This document shows positions 37,080-45,453 of a stretch of 64,000 nucleotides of DNA, one piece after another. How positions within the stretch are numbered: the stretch's first letter is position 1; each line of letters opens with the position of its first letter. The translations under genes and the position numbers were made by a program. The stretch is from positions 1-64,000 of the forward strand of contig NZ_FOAZ01000018.1 in the NCBI RefSeq assembly GCF_900109465.1, read 5' to 3'. The notes below the pieces were generated by a model, which saw nothing but the letters and a program-made list of their open reading frames with translations, was not told the origin of the DNA and did not search any database. Source of the stretch: Streptacidiphilus jiangxiensis. GTDB taxonomy: Bacteria; Actinomycetota; Actinomycetes; Streptomycetales; Streptomycetaceae.

Positions 37080-40000
37080 TACTCGCCGTAGACGATGTGC
37101 TCCATGACCTCGCGCGCCCTGCGCGCCGTGCGGCGGTAGTCGTCGACCATCTCGCCCGCGTGGCCCTCGCCGTAGCCGAGGTAGCGGGCGACGCCCGCCA
37201 ACTCGCGCGGCTCCGCCGGAAAACTGTCGCCCGCGCGGCCGCGCACCAGCATCACCGCGTTGCGCACCCGCGTCGCCTGCACCCACGCCGCGGACAGCGC
37301 CTCCGCCGCGTCCGCGTCCAGCAGGGCCGCGTCCACCGCTGCGCCGAGGGCGCGGAGCGTGCGGGTGGTGCGCAGGCCCGGGACGCCGTGGCCGTGCTGC
37401 AGCTGGAGCAGCTGCACCGCCCACTCGACGTCGGCGAGGCCACCGCGGCCGAGCTTGGTGTGGGTGGTCGGGTCCGCGCCGCGCGGCAGGCGTTCGGCCT
37501 CGACGCGGGCCTTGATACGACGGATGTCCAACAGCTCGGCTGCGTTCAGTCCGGCTGCCGGATACCGCAGCGGGTCGATCAGCGCCACGAACTCCTCGCC
37601 GAGCGCCGTGTCGCCGGCGACCGGTTTGGCCCGTAGCAGGGCCTGGCTCTCCCAGGTGTGGGACCAGCGCCGGTAGTAGGCCGCGTAGGAGGCGATCGTG
37701 CGCACCAACGGCCCCTGCCGCCCTTCGGGGCGCAGGTCCGCGTCGATGAGCAGGGGTGGTTCGGTGGAGGGCAGCTGGAGCAGGCGGCGCAGTTCCTCGA
37801 AGACGCCGCGGGCGGCGTTGCTCGCCTTGGTCTCGTCCGCGCCCGGGAGGGGGTCGTGGACGAACATGACGTCCGCGTCCGAGCCGTAGCCGAGCTCGTG
37901 GCCGCCGAAGCGGCCCATGGCGATGACGGAGAGCCGCGTCGGGAGCGGCTGCCCGGCGGCGGCCTCCGCCGCCGCGACGCAGGCGGCGAGCGCGCCGGCC
38001 AGCGTGGCACGGTTGAGGCCGGTCAGCGCGAGGCCCGCCGCCTCGACGGCGTCGGCCGGGGTGTCACCCAGACGGCCCAACACGTCGGCGGCGGCCGTCC
38101 GGAACAGCTCGCGGCGCCGCACCGAGCGGGCTGCCGCGACGGCGGCCGGCGCGTCGTCGGCGCGGCCGACGGCGGAGGCGACCTCACGGTCGAGCATCTG
38201 CGGGGAACGCGGGTCCAGGCCGTCGGTGTCGCCCAGCAGGGCGACCGCCTCGGGTGCGCGCAGCAGCAGGTCCGGGGCCAGGCGGCCGGAGGAGAGGATG
38301 CGCGCCAGGTTCTCGGCCGCGGCGCCCTCGTCGCGCAGCAGCCGCAGGTACCAGGGGGTCGAGCCGAGGCTGTCGGAGACCTTGCGGAAGCCGAGCAGGC
38401 CCGCGTCCGGGTCGGCGGACTCGGCGAACCAGCCGAGCATCACCGGGAGCAGCGTGCGCTGCAGCGCAGCCCGGCGACTGACGCCGTTGGCGAGGGCCTG
38501 CAGGTGGCGGAAGGCGTCGACGGGCGCGCGGTAGCCGAGCGCGGCAAGGCGCGCCTGCGCGGCCTCCGCGCTCAGGGCCGTGCCGTCGAGGCGGGCGGTG
38601 AGCCCGACCTCCTCCAGGTCGAGGTGGGCGACGGCGTCGAGCAGCGGGCGGTAGAAGAGCTTCTCGTGCAGGCGCCGGACCTCCCGGCCGTGGCGCTTCC
38701 ACTCCGCGAGCAGTTCGGCGACGGGGTCGGCCCGCAGTCCGAGGGAGCGGCCGAGGCGCCGCAGGTCCTGCTCGGCGGTCGGGACGAGGTGGGTCCGGCG
38801 CAGCTGGAACAGCTGGATGCGGTGCTCCAGCGTGCGCAGGAACCGGTAGGCGCTGTCGAGCGCGGCGGCGTCGGCGCGGCCGACGTAGCCGCCGGCCGAC
38901 AGGTCGGCGAGCGCGGTCAGTGTCGTCGCGCTGCGCAGGGAGTCGTCGGTGCGGCCGTGGACGAGCTGGAGCAACTGGACGGAGAACTCCACGTCCCGCA
39001 GCCCGCCGGGGCCGAGCTTGAGCTCGCGCTCGACCTCGCTCGCCGGGATCGCCTCGACGACCCGGCGGCGCATCTGCTGCACGTCCTGCACGAAGTTCTC
39101 ACGCTGGGACGCCTGCCAGACCATCGGCGTGACGGCCTGCAGATACTCGTGTCCGAGCGCGGCGTCGCCGGCGACCGGCCGGGCCTTGAGCAGCGCCTGG
39201 AACTCCCAGGTCTTGGCCCAGCGCTGGTAGTAGGCGAGGTGGCTGGCGAGGGTGCGCACCAGCGGGCCGTTCTTGCCCTCGGGCCGCAGGTTGGCGTCGA
39301 CCTGCCAGATGGTGCCCTCGCGGGTGCTGTCGGAGCACAGGCGCATCATCCGGGAGGCGAGGCGGGTGGCGGCCTTCAGCGCGGTGTCGGGGTCGACCGT
39401 CTCCGGGTCGGCGGACTCGCCGTCGACGATCTGGCGGGGTTCGGCGACGAAGACGACGTCCACGTCCGAGACGTAGTTGAGCTCGCGTCCGCCGCACTTG
39501 CCCATGGCGATCACGGCGAGCCGGCATGCGCGGGCGGCGTCCGGGTCCTCCTCGGCGGCGATGTCGAGGGCGGCCTGCAGCGTCGCTCCCGCGAGGTCGG
39601 CGAGTTCGGCGGCGGTCTGCCCGAGGTCGGCGGTGCCGGTCAGGTCGCGGGCGGCGATGCTGAGCAGGAGCCGTCGGTAGCCGGTGCGCAGCGCGTCCGC
39701 GCGGGGGATGCCGGGCTGCTCCTCCCAGATGTGCCGGTAGAGGCGGCGGACGAACTCCTCCGGCCCCGGGTGGATGTCGTGCAGCTCGAAGGTGACCAGC
39801 TCGTGCCAGTCGTGCGGGTGCCGCGACAGGTGCTCCCCCAGTGCGGCGCTGGCACCCAGCACCCCGAGCAGGCGGTCGCGCAGCGGCTTGGCGGTGGTGA
39901 GGGTGTCCAGCAGCGCGTGCCGCTCGGCCTCGTCGGCGCAGGCCTCGACGAGACCGGCGAGCCCCTTGAGCGCCTGGTCGGGATCGGCGGTCGCGGCGAG

Positions 40001-40153
40001 CGCGTCCAGCAGCACGCTGTCGGCGGCGTGCGCCGCCAGCGCGGGCTCCGCGAGCCGCGCGGCGGCCGCCTCCGGGTCGGTGAACCCGCGCCGAACCAGC
40101 CGACCCGCCGGACTGCTCCGCCGCGCCCCGCCGCGCTCCGTCTCCAAAGCCAC
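37079..40153 (-). CDS. glnE: Bifunctional glutamine synthetase adenylyltransferase/adenylyl-removing enzyme
   Basis: The product is 1024 residues, normal for GlnE. GTG 40153 has GGAGGCGA directly upstream. Two nucleotidyltransferase halves are seen: the N-terminal one with MGKCGGRELNYVSDVDVVFV, removing AMP, and the C-terminal one with MGRFGGHELGYGSDADVMFV, adding AMP. Each is followed by an LRPEG block. It modifies a conserved Tyr of glutamine synthetase I in response to nitrogen state. The adenylylated synthetase gene glnA is not in this window, but glnA2 lies 5 kb away. No PII gene is adjacent. Confidence 0.97.
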   Translation of the reverse strand: MALETERGGARRSSPAGRLVRRGFTDPEAAAARLAEPALAAHAADSVLLDALAATADPDQALKGLAGLVEACADEAERHALLDTLTTAKPLRDRLLGVLGASAALGEHLSRHPHDWHELVTFELHDIHPGPEEFVRRLYRHIWEEQPGIPRADALRTGYRRLLLSIAARDLTGTADLGQTAAELADLAGATLQAALDIAAEEDPDAARACRLAVIAMGKCGGRELNYVSDVDVVFVAEPRQIVDGESADPETVDPDTALKAATRLASRMMRLCSDSTREGTIWQVDANLRPEGKNGPLVRTLASHLAYYQRWAKTWEFQALLKARPVAGDAALGHEYLQAVTPMVWQASQRENFVQDVQQMRRRVVEAIPASEVERELKLGPGGLRDVEFSVQLLQLVHGRTDDSLRSATTLTALADLSAGGYVGRADAAALDSAYRFLRTLEHRIQLFQLRRTHLVPTAEQDLRRLGRSLGLRADPVAELLAEWKRHGREVRRLHEKLFYRPLLDAVAHLDLEEVGLTARLDGTALSAEAAQARLAALGYRAPVDAFRHLQALANGVSRRAALQRTLLPVMLGWFAESADPDAGLLGFRKVSDSLGSTPWYLRLLRDEGAAAENLARILSSGRLAPDLLLRAPEAVALLGDTDGLDPRSPQMLDREVASAVGRADDAPAAVAAARSVRRRELFRTAAADVLGRLGDTPADAVEAAGLALTGLNRATLAGALAACVAAAEAAAGQPLPTRLSVIAMGRFGGHELGYGSDADVMFVHDPLPGADETKASNAARGVFEELRRLLQLPSTEPPLLIDADLRPEGRQGPLVRTIASYAAYYRRWSHTWESQALLRAKPVAGDTALGEEFVALIDPLRYPAAGLNAAELLDIRRIKARVEAERLPRGADPTTHTKLGRGGLADVEWAVQLLQLQHGHGVPGLRTTRTLRALGAAVDAALLDADAAEALSAAWVQATRVRNAVMLVRGRAGDSFPAEPRELAGVARYLGYGEGHAGEMVDDYRRTARRAREVMEHIVYGE

Positions 40154-40287
40154 TCGCCTCCGCGCCGCCGTCCTCGTGGGCCTCCGCGTGGGTCTCCGCG
40201 TGGTCTCCCGGACACGATCCTCCCCGACCCTACGTCCTTCGAACACCCGGACCGGGCCGGACGGTGGCGGCGCGCCCGCAGTCGGGG

Positions 40288-40497
40288 TCAGTGCTCGGCG
40301 TCGAGGCGCGGGCGGAGCACGATCAGCAGCGTCGCCAGCGGACCGAGGAGGAGCGACACCAGCCACCAGTTCCACCCGGAGCGGCCCTTGCCCTGGGCGA
40401 GGCCCGCGTTGATGAGCGACAGCGTCAGCCATCCGACGCTGTAGCCGCCGATGCCGGAGGTGGTCCCGGCCGCCAGGAGGTTCTGAGTCGTCGTCAT
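40288..40497 (-). CDS. Small two-helix membrane protein
   Basis: The product is 69 residues from ATG 40497, with no strong ribosome site. Two hydrophobic segments are visible: GIGGYSVGWLTLSLINAGLA and WWLVSLLLGPLATLLIVL, separated by QGKGRSGWN. The composition and clean ending (RPRLDAEH) look like a real conserved small membrane protein of actinomycetes. Function unknown. The 134 bases toward glnE contain only a short imperfect tandem repeat of CTCCGCGTGG. Confidence 0.7.
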   Translation of the reverse strand: MTTTQNLLAAGTTSGIGGYSVGWLTLSLINAGLAQGKGRSGWNWWLVSLLLGPLATLLIVLRPRLDAEH

Positions 40498-40587
40498 GAC
40501 GTCGCATCCAAGCAGCGGGTCAGGCGGGCGACAAGGGTCCGCCGCCCGTCCGCCCCTGCTGCGATCACCTGGGCCCGGAGGAGTACC

Positions 40588-41067
40588 TCAGCTCTTGCGG
40601 CTGTCGCGGGTGGGGTCGTCGACGATCGGAAGGCGCCCCTCCTTGCGGGCGCTGCGCAGGTCCTCCAGGTACTCGCGGGAGAACATGGCGGACAGCATCG
40701 CCACACCGCCGCGGTGGACGCGGATCTCGCCGTCCTGCGCCGTGCCGACCACCCGGATCCGTCGCGACGGCGCGGTCTGGACGTCGTCACGGGCCACCTG
40801 GGCGTCCTTCAGCGAGCCCTTGCCGGACCAGCGCAGGTCCCAGTGCTCGACCTCGGTGTCCTCGGGAACCAGCAGCTTGACCAGCGCCTTGGCGTTCTCG
40901 ATCCGGACCTCGACCTCGGCGGGCAGGTGGGGCGAGCGCAGGTCCACCACGACGGTGGCGCGGCGCGCCCGGATCTCGACGACGCCGGCGTCGGTCCAGT
41001 TCCCGAGGCGCTTGGCCACGGTGTGATCGGCGTGGATGCGCTCGATGGTGGTGGTGTTCTCGCTCAT
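40588..41067 (-). CDS. Conserved beta-rich protein, function unknown
   Basis: The product is 159 residues; ATG 41067 follows GGAAGGG at 10 bases. The central part alternates short strands: ARRATVVVDLRSP, EVEVRIENAKALVKLLVP, RRIRVVGTAQDGEIRVHRGG. This repeats in the manner of LiaF C-terminal or adhesin-like beta-helices, a guess from pattern only. No membrane segment or signal peptide. A perfect 17-bp palindrome lies 43 bases upstream of the start, so the gene is probably under a dedicated repressor. Confidence 0.65.
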   Translation of the reverse strand: MSENTTTIERIHADHTVAKRLGNWTDAGVVEIRARRATVVVDLRSPHLPAEVEVRIENAKALVKLLVPEDTEVEHWDLRWSGKGSLKDAQVARDDVQTAPSRRIRVVGTAQDGEIRVHRGGVAMLSAMFSREYLEDLRSARKEGRLPIVDDPTRDSRKS

Positions 41068-41110
41068 GGTGACGGTTCCCTTCCGGCCGTGTGCCTCACT
41101 GACCCGTTCA

Positions 41111-41145
41111 TAGTTGCATTGCAACTAGTCTCTCGTCAACTAGTA
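41111..41145 (-). promoter_or_regulatory. Perfect palindrome within the promoter of the gene at 40588
   Basis: TAGTTGCA-T-TGCAACTA (41111-41127) is a perfect 17-bp palindrome of the kind bound by MarR-type repressors. On the minus strand, TTGACG sits just upstream (around 41136-41141), so the palindrome covers the spacer and -10 area. No MarR gene is adjacent; the DeoR gene at 41221 is divergent and could also be the binder. Confidence 0.55.
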
Positions 41146-41220
41146 ACGGTGAGAATGGCCGCGCCGCCCGAAGCAACCACAGCCTTGTTCATTCGCACAT
41201 CACGGTGTTAGATATCTGCC

Positions 41221-42006
41221 ATGGGTGTCGCCAATCGTCTCGACCTGACCCTGCGACTGGTGCAGGGCTCCGGTCGGCTGTCCGTGTCGGAGCTCTCCCA
41301 GCGCCTGGGCGTCTCGGAGATGACCGTGCGTCGCGACCTCGACGCGCTCGAGCGTCAGGGGTTGGTGCGACGGGTCCACGGTGCCGCCGTCGCCGCCAAG
41401 GCCCGGGAGGACGGCGCCGGGTTCGCCGCCCGGGAGTCGTGGCAGGCCGCCACCAAGGACCGACTGGGCGCGGCGGTCGCCGGCCTGGTCGAGCCCGGCT
41501 CGCGGGTGCTGCTCGACGCCGGGACCACGACGGTCCACGTCGCCGAGCACCTCGCCGAACGGGGGCCGCTCACCGTCGCGGTGCTGAGCCTGCAGGCGGC
41601 CGTGCGGCTCGCCGACCGGCCCGGCATCGAGCTGCTCGTCGTGGGTGGCCTCTCCCGTCCCGGGGAGCGGTCCCTGGTCGGCCCCCTCGCGCTGCGCACG
41701 CTGGAGGCGTTGGCCTTCGACGTGTTCGTGATGTCCATCGGCGGCGTGCACGCCGAACACGGCTGGTCGGAGTTCAGCCTCGACGACGCCGCCGTCAAAC
41801 AGGTCGGCCTGGCCCAGGCCGACCGGACACTCGCCGTCGCCGACGCCACGAAGCTCGGCGTGCGCGCGTTCAGCCAGGTCGCGCCGCTGGACGCGGTCGA
41901 GGTCTTCGTCACCGACCGCGCCGCGGCGGACCCGGCCACGCATCCCGGCGGCCCGCAGACGCTGGCCGCGCTGCACGACGCGGGTGTGCGCACCGTCCTC
42001 GCCTGA
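41221..42006 (+). CDS. DeoR-family transcriptional regulator
   Basis: The product is 261 residues. The N-terminal helix-turn-helix (SVSELSQRLGVSEMTVRRDL) and the DLDALERQGLVRRVHGAA wing are textbook DeoR. The C-terminal sugar-phosphate sensor domain has LLDAGTTTVHVAEHL and ADATKLGVRAF. DeoR proteins respond to phosphorylated sugars or nucleosides. The next genes, a deoxyribosyltransferase-like protein and a NUDIX hydrolase, suggest nucleoside or nucleotide-sugar turnover. It likely controls this small operon. Confidence 0.92.
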   Translation: MGVANRLDLTLRLVQGSGRLSVSELSQRLGVSEMTVRRDLDALERQGLVRRVHGAAVAAKAREDGAGFAARESWQAATKDRLGAAVAGLVEPGSRVLLDAGTTTVHVAEHLAERGPLTVAVLSLQAAVRLADRPGIELLVVGGLSRPGERSLVGPLALRTLEALAFDVFVMSIGGVHAEHGWSEFSLDDAAVKQVGLAQADRTLAVADATKLGVRAFSQVAPLDAVEVFVTDRAAADPATHPGGPQTLAALHDAGVRTVLA

Positions 42007-42037
42007 ACTCCCCCATCCCTACCGCTTGGAGGCCCCT

Positions 42038-42418
42038 TTGCCGTCCGAACCGCTGATGATCCTCGTCGCCGGTCCCTACCGCTCCGGCACCGGCGACGAC
42101 CCGGCCGAACTGGCGGCGAACGTCCACGCCATGAACGAGGTCGCCCTCCACCTCTTCCGGGCCGGGCACCTGCCCGTCACCGGCGAGGCGCTGGCCCTGC
42201 CGCTGCTGGAGACGGCGGGCGGCGCGGCCCCGGGCACGCCGCTCTTCGACGAGATCTTCCACCCGGTCGCCGAGCGCCTCCTCGCCCGCTGCGACGCGGT
42301 CCTGCGCATCGGCGGCCCCTCGGCGGGAGCGGACCGGATGGTCCGTCAGGCGCGGGAGGCGGGGCTGTCCGTCTTCACCGACCTCGGTCACATCCCCTCG
42401 ACCGGCAGCCCCGCATGA
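42038..42418 (+). CDS. Nucleoside 2-deoxyribosyltransferase-like (DUF4406) protein
   Basis: The product is 126 residues. A TTG start at 42038 is chosen because GGAGG (42028-42032) lies five bases upstream; the first ATG (42056) would be too far away. ILVAGPYRSGTG, then the AMNEVALHLFRAGHLPVTGE helix and LARCDAVLRIGGPSAGAD, match the Rossmann-like deoxyribosyltransferase fold of DUF4406 proteins. The usual catalytic Glu may be that in TGEALALP, not certain. It overlaps the next gene by four bases (ATGA), so translation is coupled. Confidence 0.8.
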   Translation: MPSEPLMILVAGPYRSGTGDDPAELAANVHAMNEVALHLFRAGHLPVTGEALALPLLETAGGAAPGTPLFDEIFHPVAERLLARCDAVLRIGGPSAGADRMVRQAREAGLSVFTDLGHIPSTGSPA

Positions 42419-43134
42419 CCGCCGGTGTCGACGCCCCCGACCGGCGCGGCCGCACCGGGCTCCACCTCCACGGCCGCGACCTCACCGGCAACCCCGACGT
42501 CCGTGTCCGCGACGTCGAGGTCCTCGCCTGCGACTGGTACGTCCTGCGCAAGACCACCTTCGACTTCCGGCATCGGGACGGCCACTGGAGCCGCGAGTCC
42601 CGCGAGACCTACGACCGCGGCGACGGCGCGACCATCCTGCTGTACGACCCCGAGCGCGGCACCGTCCTGCTCACCCGCCAGTTCCGGCTCCCGGCCTACG
42701 TCAACGGCCACCCCGACGGCCTCCTCCTGGAGACCGCCGCCGGCCTCCTCGACGGCGACGCCCCCGAGGCGGCGATCCGCCGTGAGGCGGAGGAGGAGAC
42801 CGGCCGCACCGTCGGGGCGGTCCAGCACGTCTTCGACGTCTTCATGAGCCCCGGCTCGGTGACGGAACGCCTCCACTTCTACGCCGCGCCCTACTCCGCC
42901 GTCCCGGGCGGCGACCCCTCCCCCGCCTCGGCGGGCGTCGCCGCGGAGGGCGAGGACATCACCGTCGTGGAACTCGCCTTCGCCGAAGCCCTCGCCATGA
43001 CCCGCACCGGCGCGATCGCCGACGCGAAGACCATCCTGCTGCTCCAATGGGCCGCGCTCGACGGCCCGTTCAGTCCTGGCTCAGCGCCTTCCGCGCCCTC
43101 CGCGCCCTCAGCGAGCGAAGCGGGACGGTCCTGA
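42415..43134 (+). CDS. NUDIX hydrolase, NudK-like
   Basis: The product is 239 residues. The NUDIX box reads GLLDGDAPEAAIRREAEEET, with the REAEEE metal ligands, and the upstream YDPERGTVLLTRQFRLP is as in GDP-mannose/ADP-ribose pyrophosphatases (NudK type). It would split nucleotide sugars in the cytoplasm. It is coupled to the preceding gene through ATGA. The C-terminus (SAPSAPSAPSASEAGRS) is low complexity, and the last 65 bases overlap the end of the convergent gene at 43070. Confidence 0.9.
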   Translation: MTAGVDAPDRRGRTGLHLHGRDLTGNPDVRVRDVEVLACDWYVLRKTTFDFRHRDGHWSRESRETYDRGDGATILLYDPERGTVLLTRQFRLPAYVNGHPDGLLLETAAGLLDGDAPEAAIRREAEEETGRTVGAVQHVFDVFMSPGSVTERLHFYAAPYSAVPGGDPSPASAGVAAEGEDITVVELAFAEALAMTRTGAIADAKTILLLQWAALDGPFSPGSAPSAPSAPSASEAGRS

Positions 43135-44134
43135 TCCACTGCACCAGCAGCACCGCGCCGAAGCCGGTCAGCAGCGTTGTGGCAATCCAGTCGTGCCCGC
43201 CGCCCGCGGGGTAGACGTTGATGTGGTCGCCGGTGTCCACGGCGCGGATCCGGTCGCCGACGTGGTGGACGTCGCCACCGCTGCCGAGGCCGACGCCGAC
43301 GCGGGTGTCGGTCCCGTCGTCGGAGACGAAGTCCCCGGCCCAGTCGCAGGAGCGCCCGCACTCCACCGAGGTGACGGTGAACGTCCCGCGCGTCCCACCG
43401 CCCAGGTGCGCGGACCACGTCGGGCCGATGTCCATGGCGCCCATCAGCACGAGCAGGAGCGCGGCGACGGGCGTGAGATACCGCCACGTCCAGCGACGGA
43501 ACCGCCGGTCGCGCCGCGACCAGGCCGCCTCCACCCGGGGCGGTACCACCGGGGGCGGCACCACCGGATTGAGGCCCGGCACGCCGGGCACCCCGGGGAC
43601 GGGCACAGCGGGGACGCCGGACGCCACGCCGTAGCGGCTCGCCAGCTCCCGGACCGCCTCGACCTTGCGGTCGAACTCCGGGTCGGGGTTGGCCGTGCTG
43701 TCGGACAGGACCGGCAGGCTCCGCCGTGTGCCGGTGCGCAGCACCACTTTGACGGTCCGCACGATCCCGCCGGTCTGCGTCCGCGCCTCCACGACCTGGA
43801 TCCCGCCGACCTCGTGCCACGCGATCACCCGGGCCCGCCCGGAGCCCCGCCACGCGTAACTGATCCCGGAGGCGTCGACCTTCGTCCACCCCCCGCGGAA
43901 CACCACCGGCATCCCGACCGCCAGGACCAAGAACGTCCCGCCCATGATCGCGGCCGGAACCCATGTTCCGGCCGCCGCCAGCAGGGCGCAGAACACCAGC
44001 AGCCCCGCGCTCACCCACACCCGCCGCGCCATGCTGGGACGCGGCCGATCAGCCCCCGTAAAGAGCAGCTCCCCCACGTCGATTGACGGTACGCCTGCCC
44101 ACCCGCGCCGACCAGGGTCAGCGCGGCGGCTCAT
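43070..44134 (-). CDS. PH-domain membrane protein with outer domain
   Basis: The product is 354 residues from ATG 44134, whose ATGA overlaps the stop of the SUKH gene. Two membrane helices (about 40-80) precede a bacterial PH-like domain (GWTKVDASGISYAWRGSG, RVIAWHEVGGIQVV). A Pro/Val linker with VPGVPG repeats, another helix (about 219-237), a short outer domain with two Cys (VECGRSCDW) and a last helix follow. Similar proteins are common and uncharacterised in Streptomyces. Coupling with a SUKH protein suggests a joint role. Confidence 0.75.
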   Translation of the reverse strand: MSRRADPGRRGWAGVPSIDVGELLFTGADRPRPSMARRVWVSAGLLVFCALLAAAGTWVPAAIMGGTFLVLAVGMPVVFRGGWTKVDASGISYAWRGSGRARVIAWHEVGGIQVVEARTQTGGIVRTVKVVLRTGTRRSLPVLSDSTANPDPEFDRKVEAVRELASRYGVASGVPAVPVPGVPGVPGLNPVVPPPVVPPRVEAAWSRRDRRFRRWTWRYLTPVAALLLVLMGAMDIGPTWSAHLGGGTRGTFTVTSVECGRSCDWAGDFVSDDGTDTRVGVGLGSGGDVHHVGDRIRAVDTGDHINVYPAGGGHDWIATTLLTGFGAVLLVQWIRTVPLRSLRARRARKALSQD

Positions 44135-44655
44135 GAGCGGGCGAAGCTGGGGGACTCGTTCCGCCACAGGTCGGTGCCGCTGAAGGGGTTGTCCGGGTGC
44201 CGCCCCTGGAAGGTACGGGCCAGGAACTCGACGACGCCGCAGTCGTAGCGGGTCCAGGCCGGCTCGTAGGGGCCGTGGTGCCGGCGGAAGACGACGACCT
44301 TCCAGTCGTCCGGCGCGCCGACCGTGCTCCAGAAAGCGCTGTCACCGTCCGGGTTGCAACCCCACACGAACAGTCCACCGTGGACGAGGTACTCCGGCTC
44401 GATCCCCTCGACTCCCTCCTCCGCCTCCGCCGCGCCCGGACAGACCCCGGGGACCACTCCGATCTCGGCAGCGCGCACCGGCGGCAGGATCCCGAGGTAG
44501 TCCGAGACCTCTCCCGGGCCGTACGTCTCCATCAGCCACAGGTAGTCCGCGGGCAGCCCCGTCCCGTAGCCCCGCGCGAGCTCGTCCGCGCCCGGGAGGA
44601 CCCACCGCTCGGCGGGTGGCTCGAGGAGTCGCAGGAGTTCTTCTCGCGACGACAT
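44131..44655 (-). CDS. SMI1/KNR4 (SUKH) family protein
   Basis: The product is 174 residues from ATG 44655; a GTG at 44679 would add eight residues. GLPADYLWLMETYGPGEVSD, then the LGILPP and GDSAFW segments, fit the SUKH fold. SUKH proteins often act as immunity proteins against polymorphic toxins, but lone copies such as this are frequent in Streptomyces and no toxin gene is adjacent. The stop overlaps the start of the PH-domain membrane protein gene. Confidence 0.82.
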   Translation of the reverse strand: MSSREELLRLLEPPAERWVLPGADELARGYGTGLPADYLWLMETYGPGEVSDYLGILPPVRAAEIGVVPGVCPGAAEAEEGVEGIEPEYLVHGGLFVWGCNPDGDSAFWSTVGAPDDWKVVVFRRHHGPYEPAWTRYDCGVVEFLARTFQGRHPDNPFSGTDLWRNESPSFARS

Positions 44656-44826
44656 GGACACCACGTTTCCCCACTTCACTTCTCACGCACGCCAGTCGTC
44701 CGGCCGCTGGTCAGGAGCGTCAGCCATGGGAGCAGTATGCGCGACAGGTGCGACGCCAGTGCCCTGGCACCGAGTCACCTAGGATCGCCACTCCTTGGTT
44801 GTCCATCGCGAGGTTCGGGGAGTTGT

Positions 44827-45357
44827 ATGTTGCAACGTGTCGGGTCCGGTGTCGCCCTGGTCGGAATAGCAGTGGCGCTGACGGGATGCGCCTCGTCCAC
44901 CAGGCCACCGACGCCACTGACGCCACTGACGTTCAACTCCGTCGCCGACGCAGACGCCGAGCTGCGGACCCTGTTCGTCTCGGTCCTTCGGCAGAGCCTT
45001 CCGCCTGGCACGTCGATGCACGGGGACCTAGGAGATGATCACTTCGACGGGGCCTGTTCTCAGGCAGGTTCCGTGCGTCATCGCACGGTGATCGGCGCCT
45101 GGAAGGTGGACAACCCCGAAGCCGTGGTTCGGGTCATCAGATCCGAGCTCGCAGCGCAGGGGTGGTCGTTCGGCCCGGTGAAGCCGGACTCCTCAGGCGG
45201 CGAGTCCTCCGAGGCCCGACGCTCGGGGGCGCTGGTGGAGCTGGCGGACAGTCCAGCTGTCGGGATCACACTGGCCGGCAACACGCCTTGTCTGCCCGGG
45301 GCGGCGCTCAACACGTTGCTTCCGCTGCCGCTCGCGAGTTCGGCCGACGGCCCGTAG
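44827..45357 (+). CDS. Lipoprotein of unknown function
   Basis: The product is 176 residues with GGGGAG before ATG 44827. The signal peptide ends in the lipobox ALTGC (Cys21), so the protein should be lipid-anchored outside. A low-complexity PPTPLTPLTF stretch leads to a compact domain with two further Cys (GACSQ, NTPCLPG). The middle (VRVIRSELAAQGWSFGPV) resembles small sensor-type lipoproteins, but I do not recognise the family. It is convergent with glnA2. Confidence 0.8.
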   Translation: MLQRVGSGVALVGIAVALTGCASSTRPPTPLTPLTFNSVADADAELRTLFVSVLRQSLPPGTSMHGDLGDDHFDGACSQAGSVRHRTVIGAWKVDNPEAVVRVIRSELAAQGWSFGPVKPDSSGGESSEARRSGALVELADSPAVGITLAGNTPCLPGAALNTLLPLPLASSADGP

Positions 45358-45358
45358 A

Positions 45359-45373
45359 CGGCCCAAGGGGCCG
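45359..45373. terminator. Short hairpin between lipoprotein gene and glnA2
   Basis: CGGCCC and GGGCCG pair around AAG just behind the lipoprotein stop. Only six base pairs, so weak, but correctly placed for the plus-strand gene. Confidence 0.4.
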
Positions 45374-45453
45374 GAAAGGGCCGGATCACCGTGGATTGAT
45401 CTCCACCGCGGTCCGACCCTTCGTCGTGTCCGGATCTCTGCCGACCTGCCGGG

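Noticed and set aside
37658-40444. A 928-codon plus-strand frame opposite glnE
   Set aside because: Antisense shadow with no recognisable domain; glnE on the other strand is certain.
44131-44655. SUKH gene as proof of a polymorphic toxin system
   Set aside because: No toxin, secretion or repeat-rich gene lies nearby; isolated SUKH genes are common.
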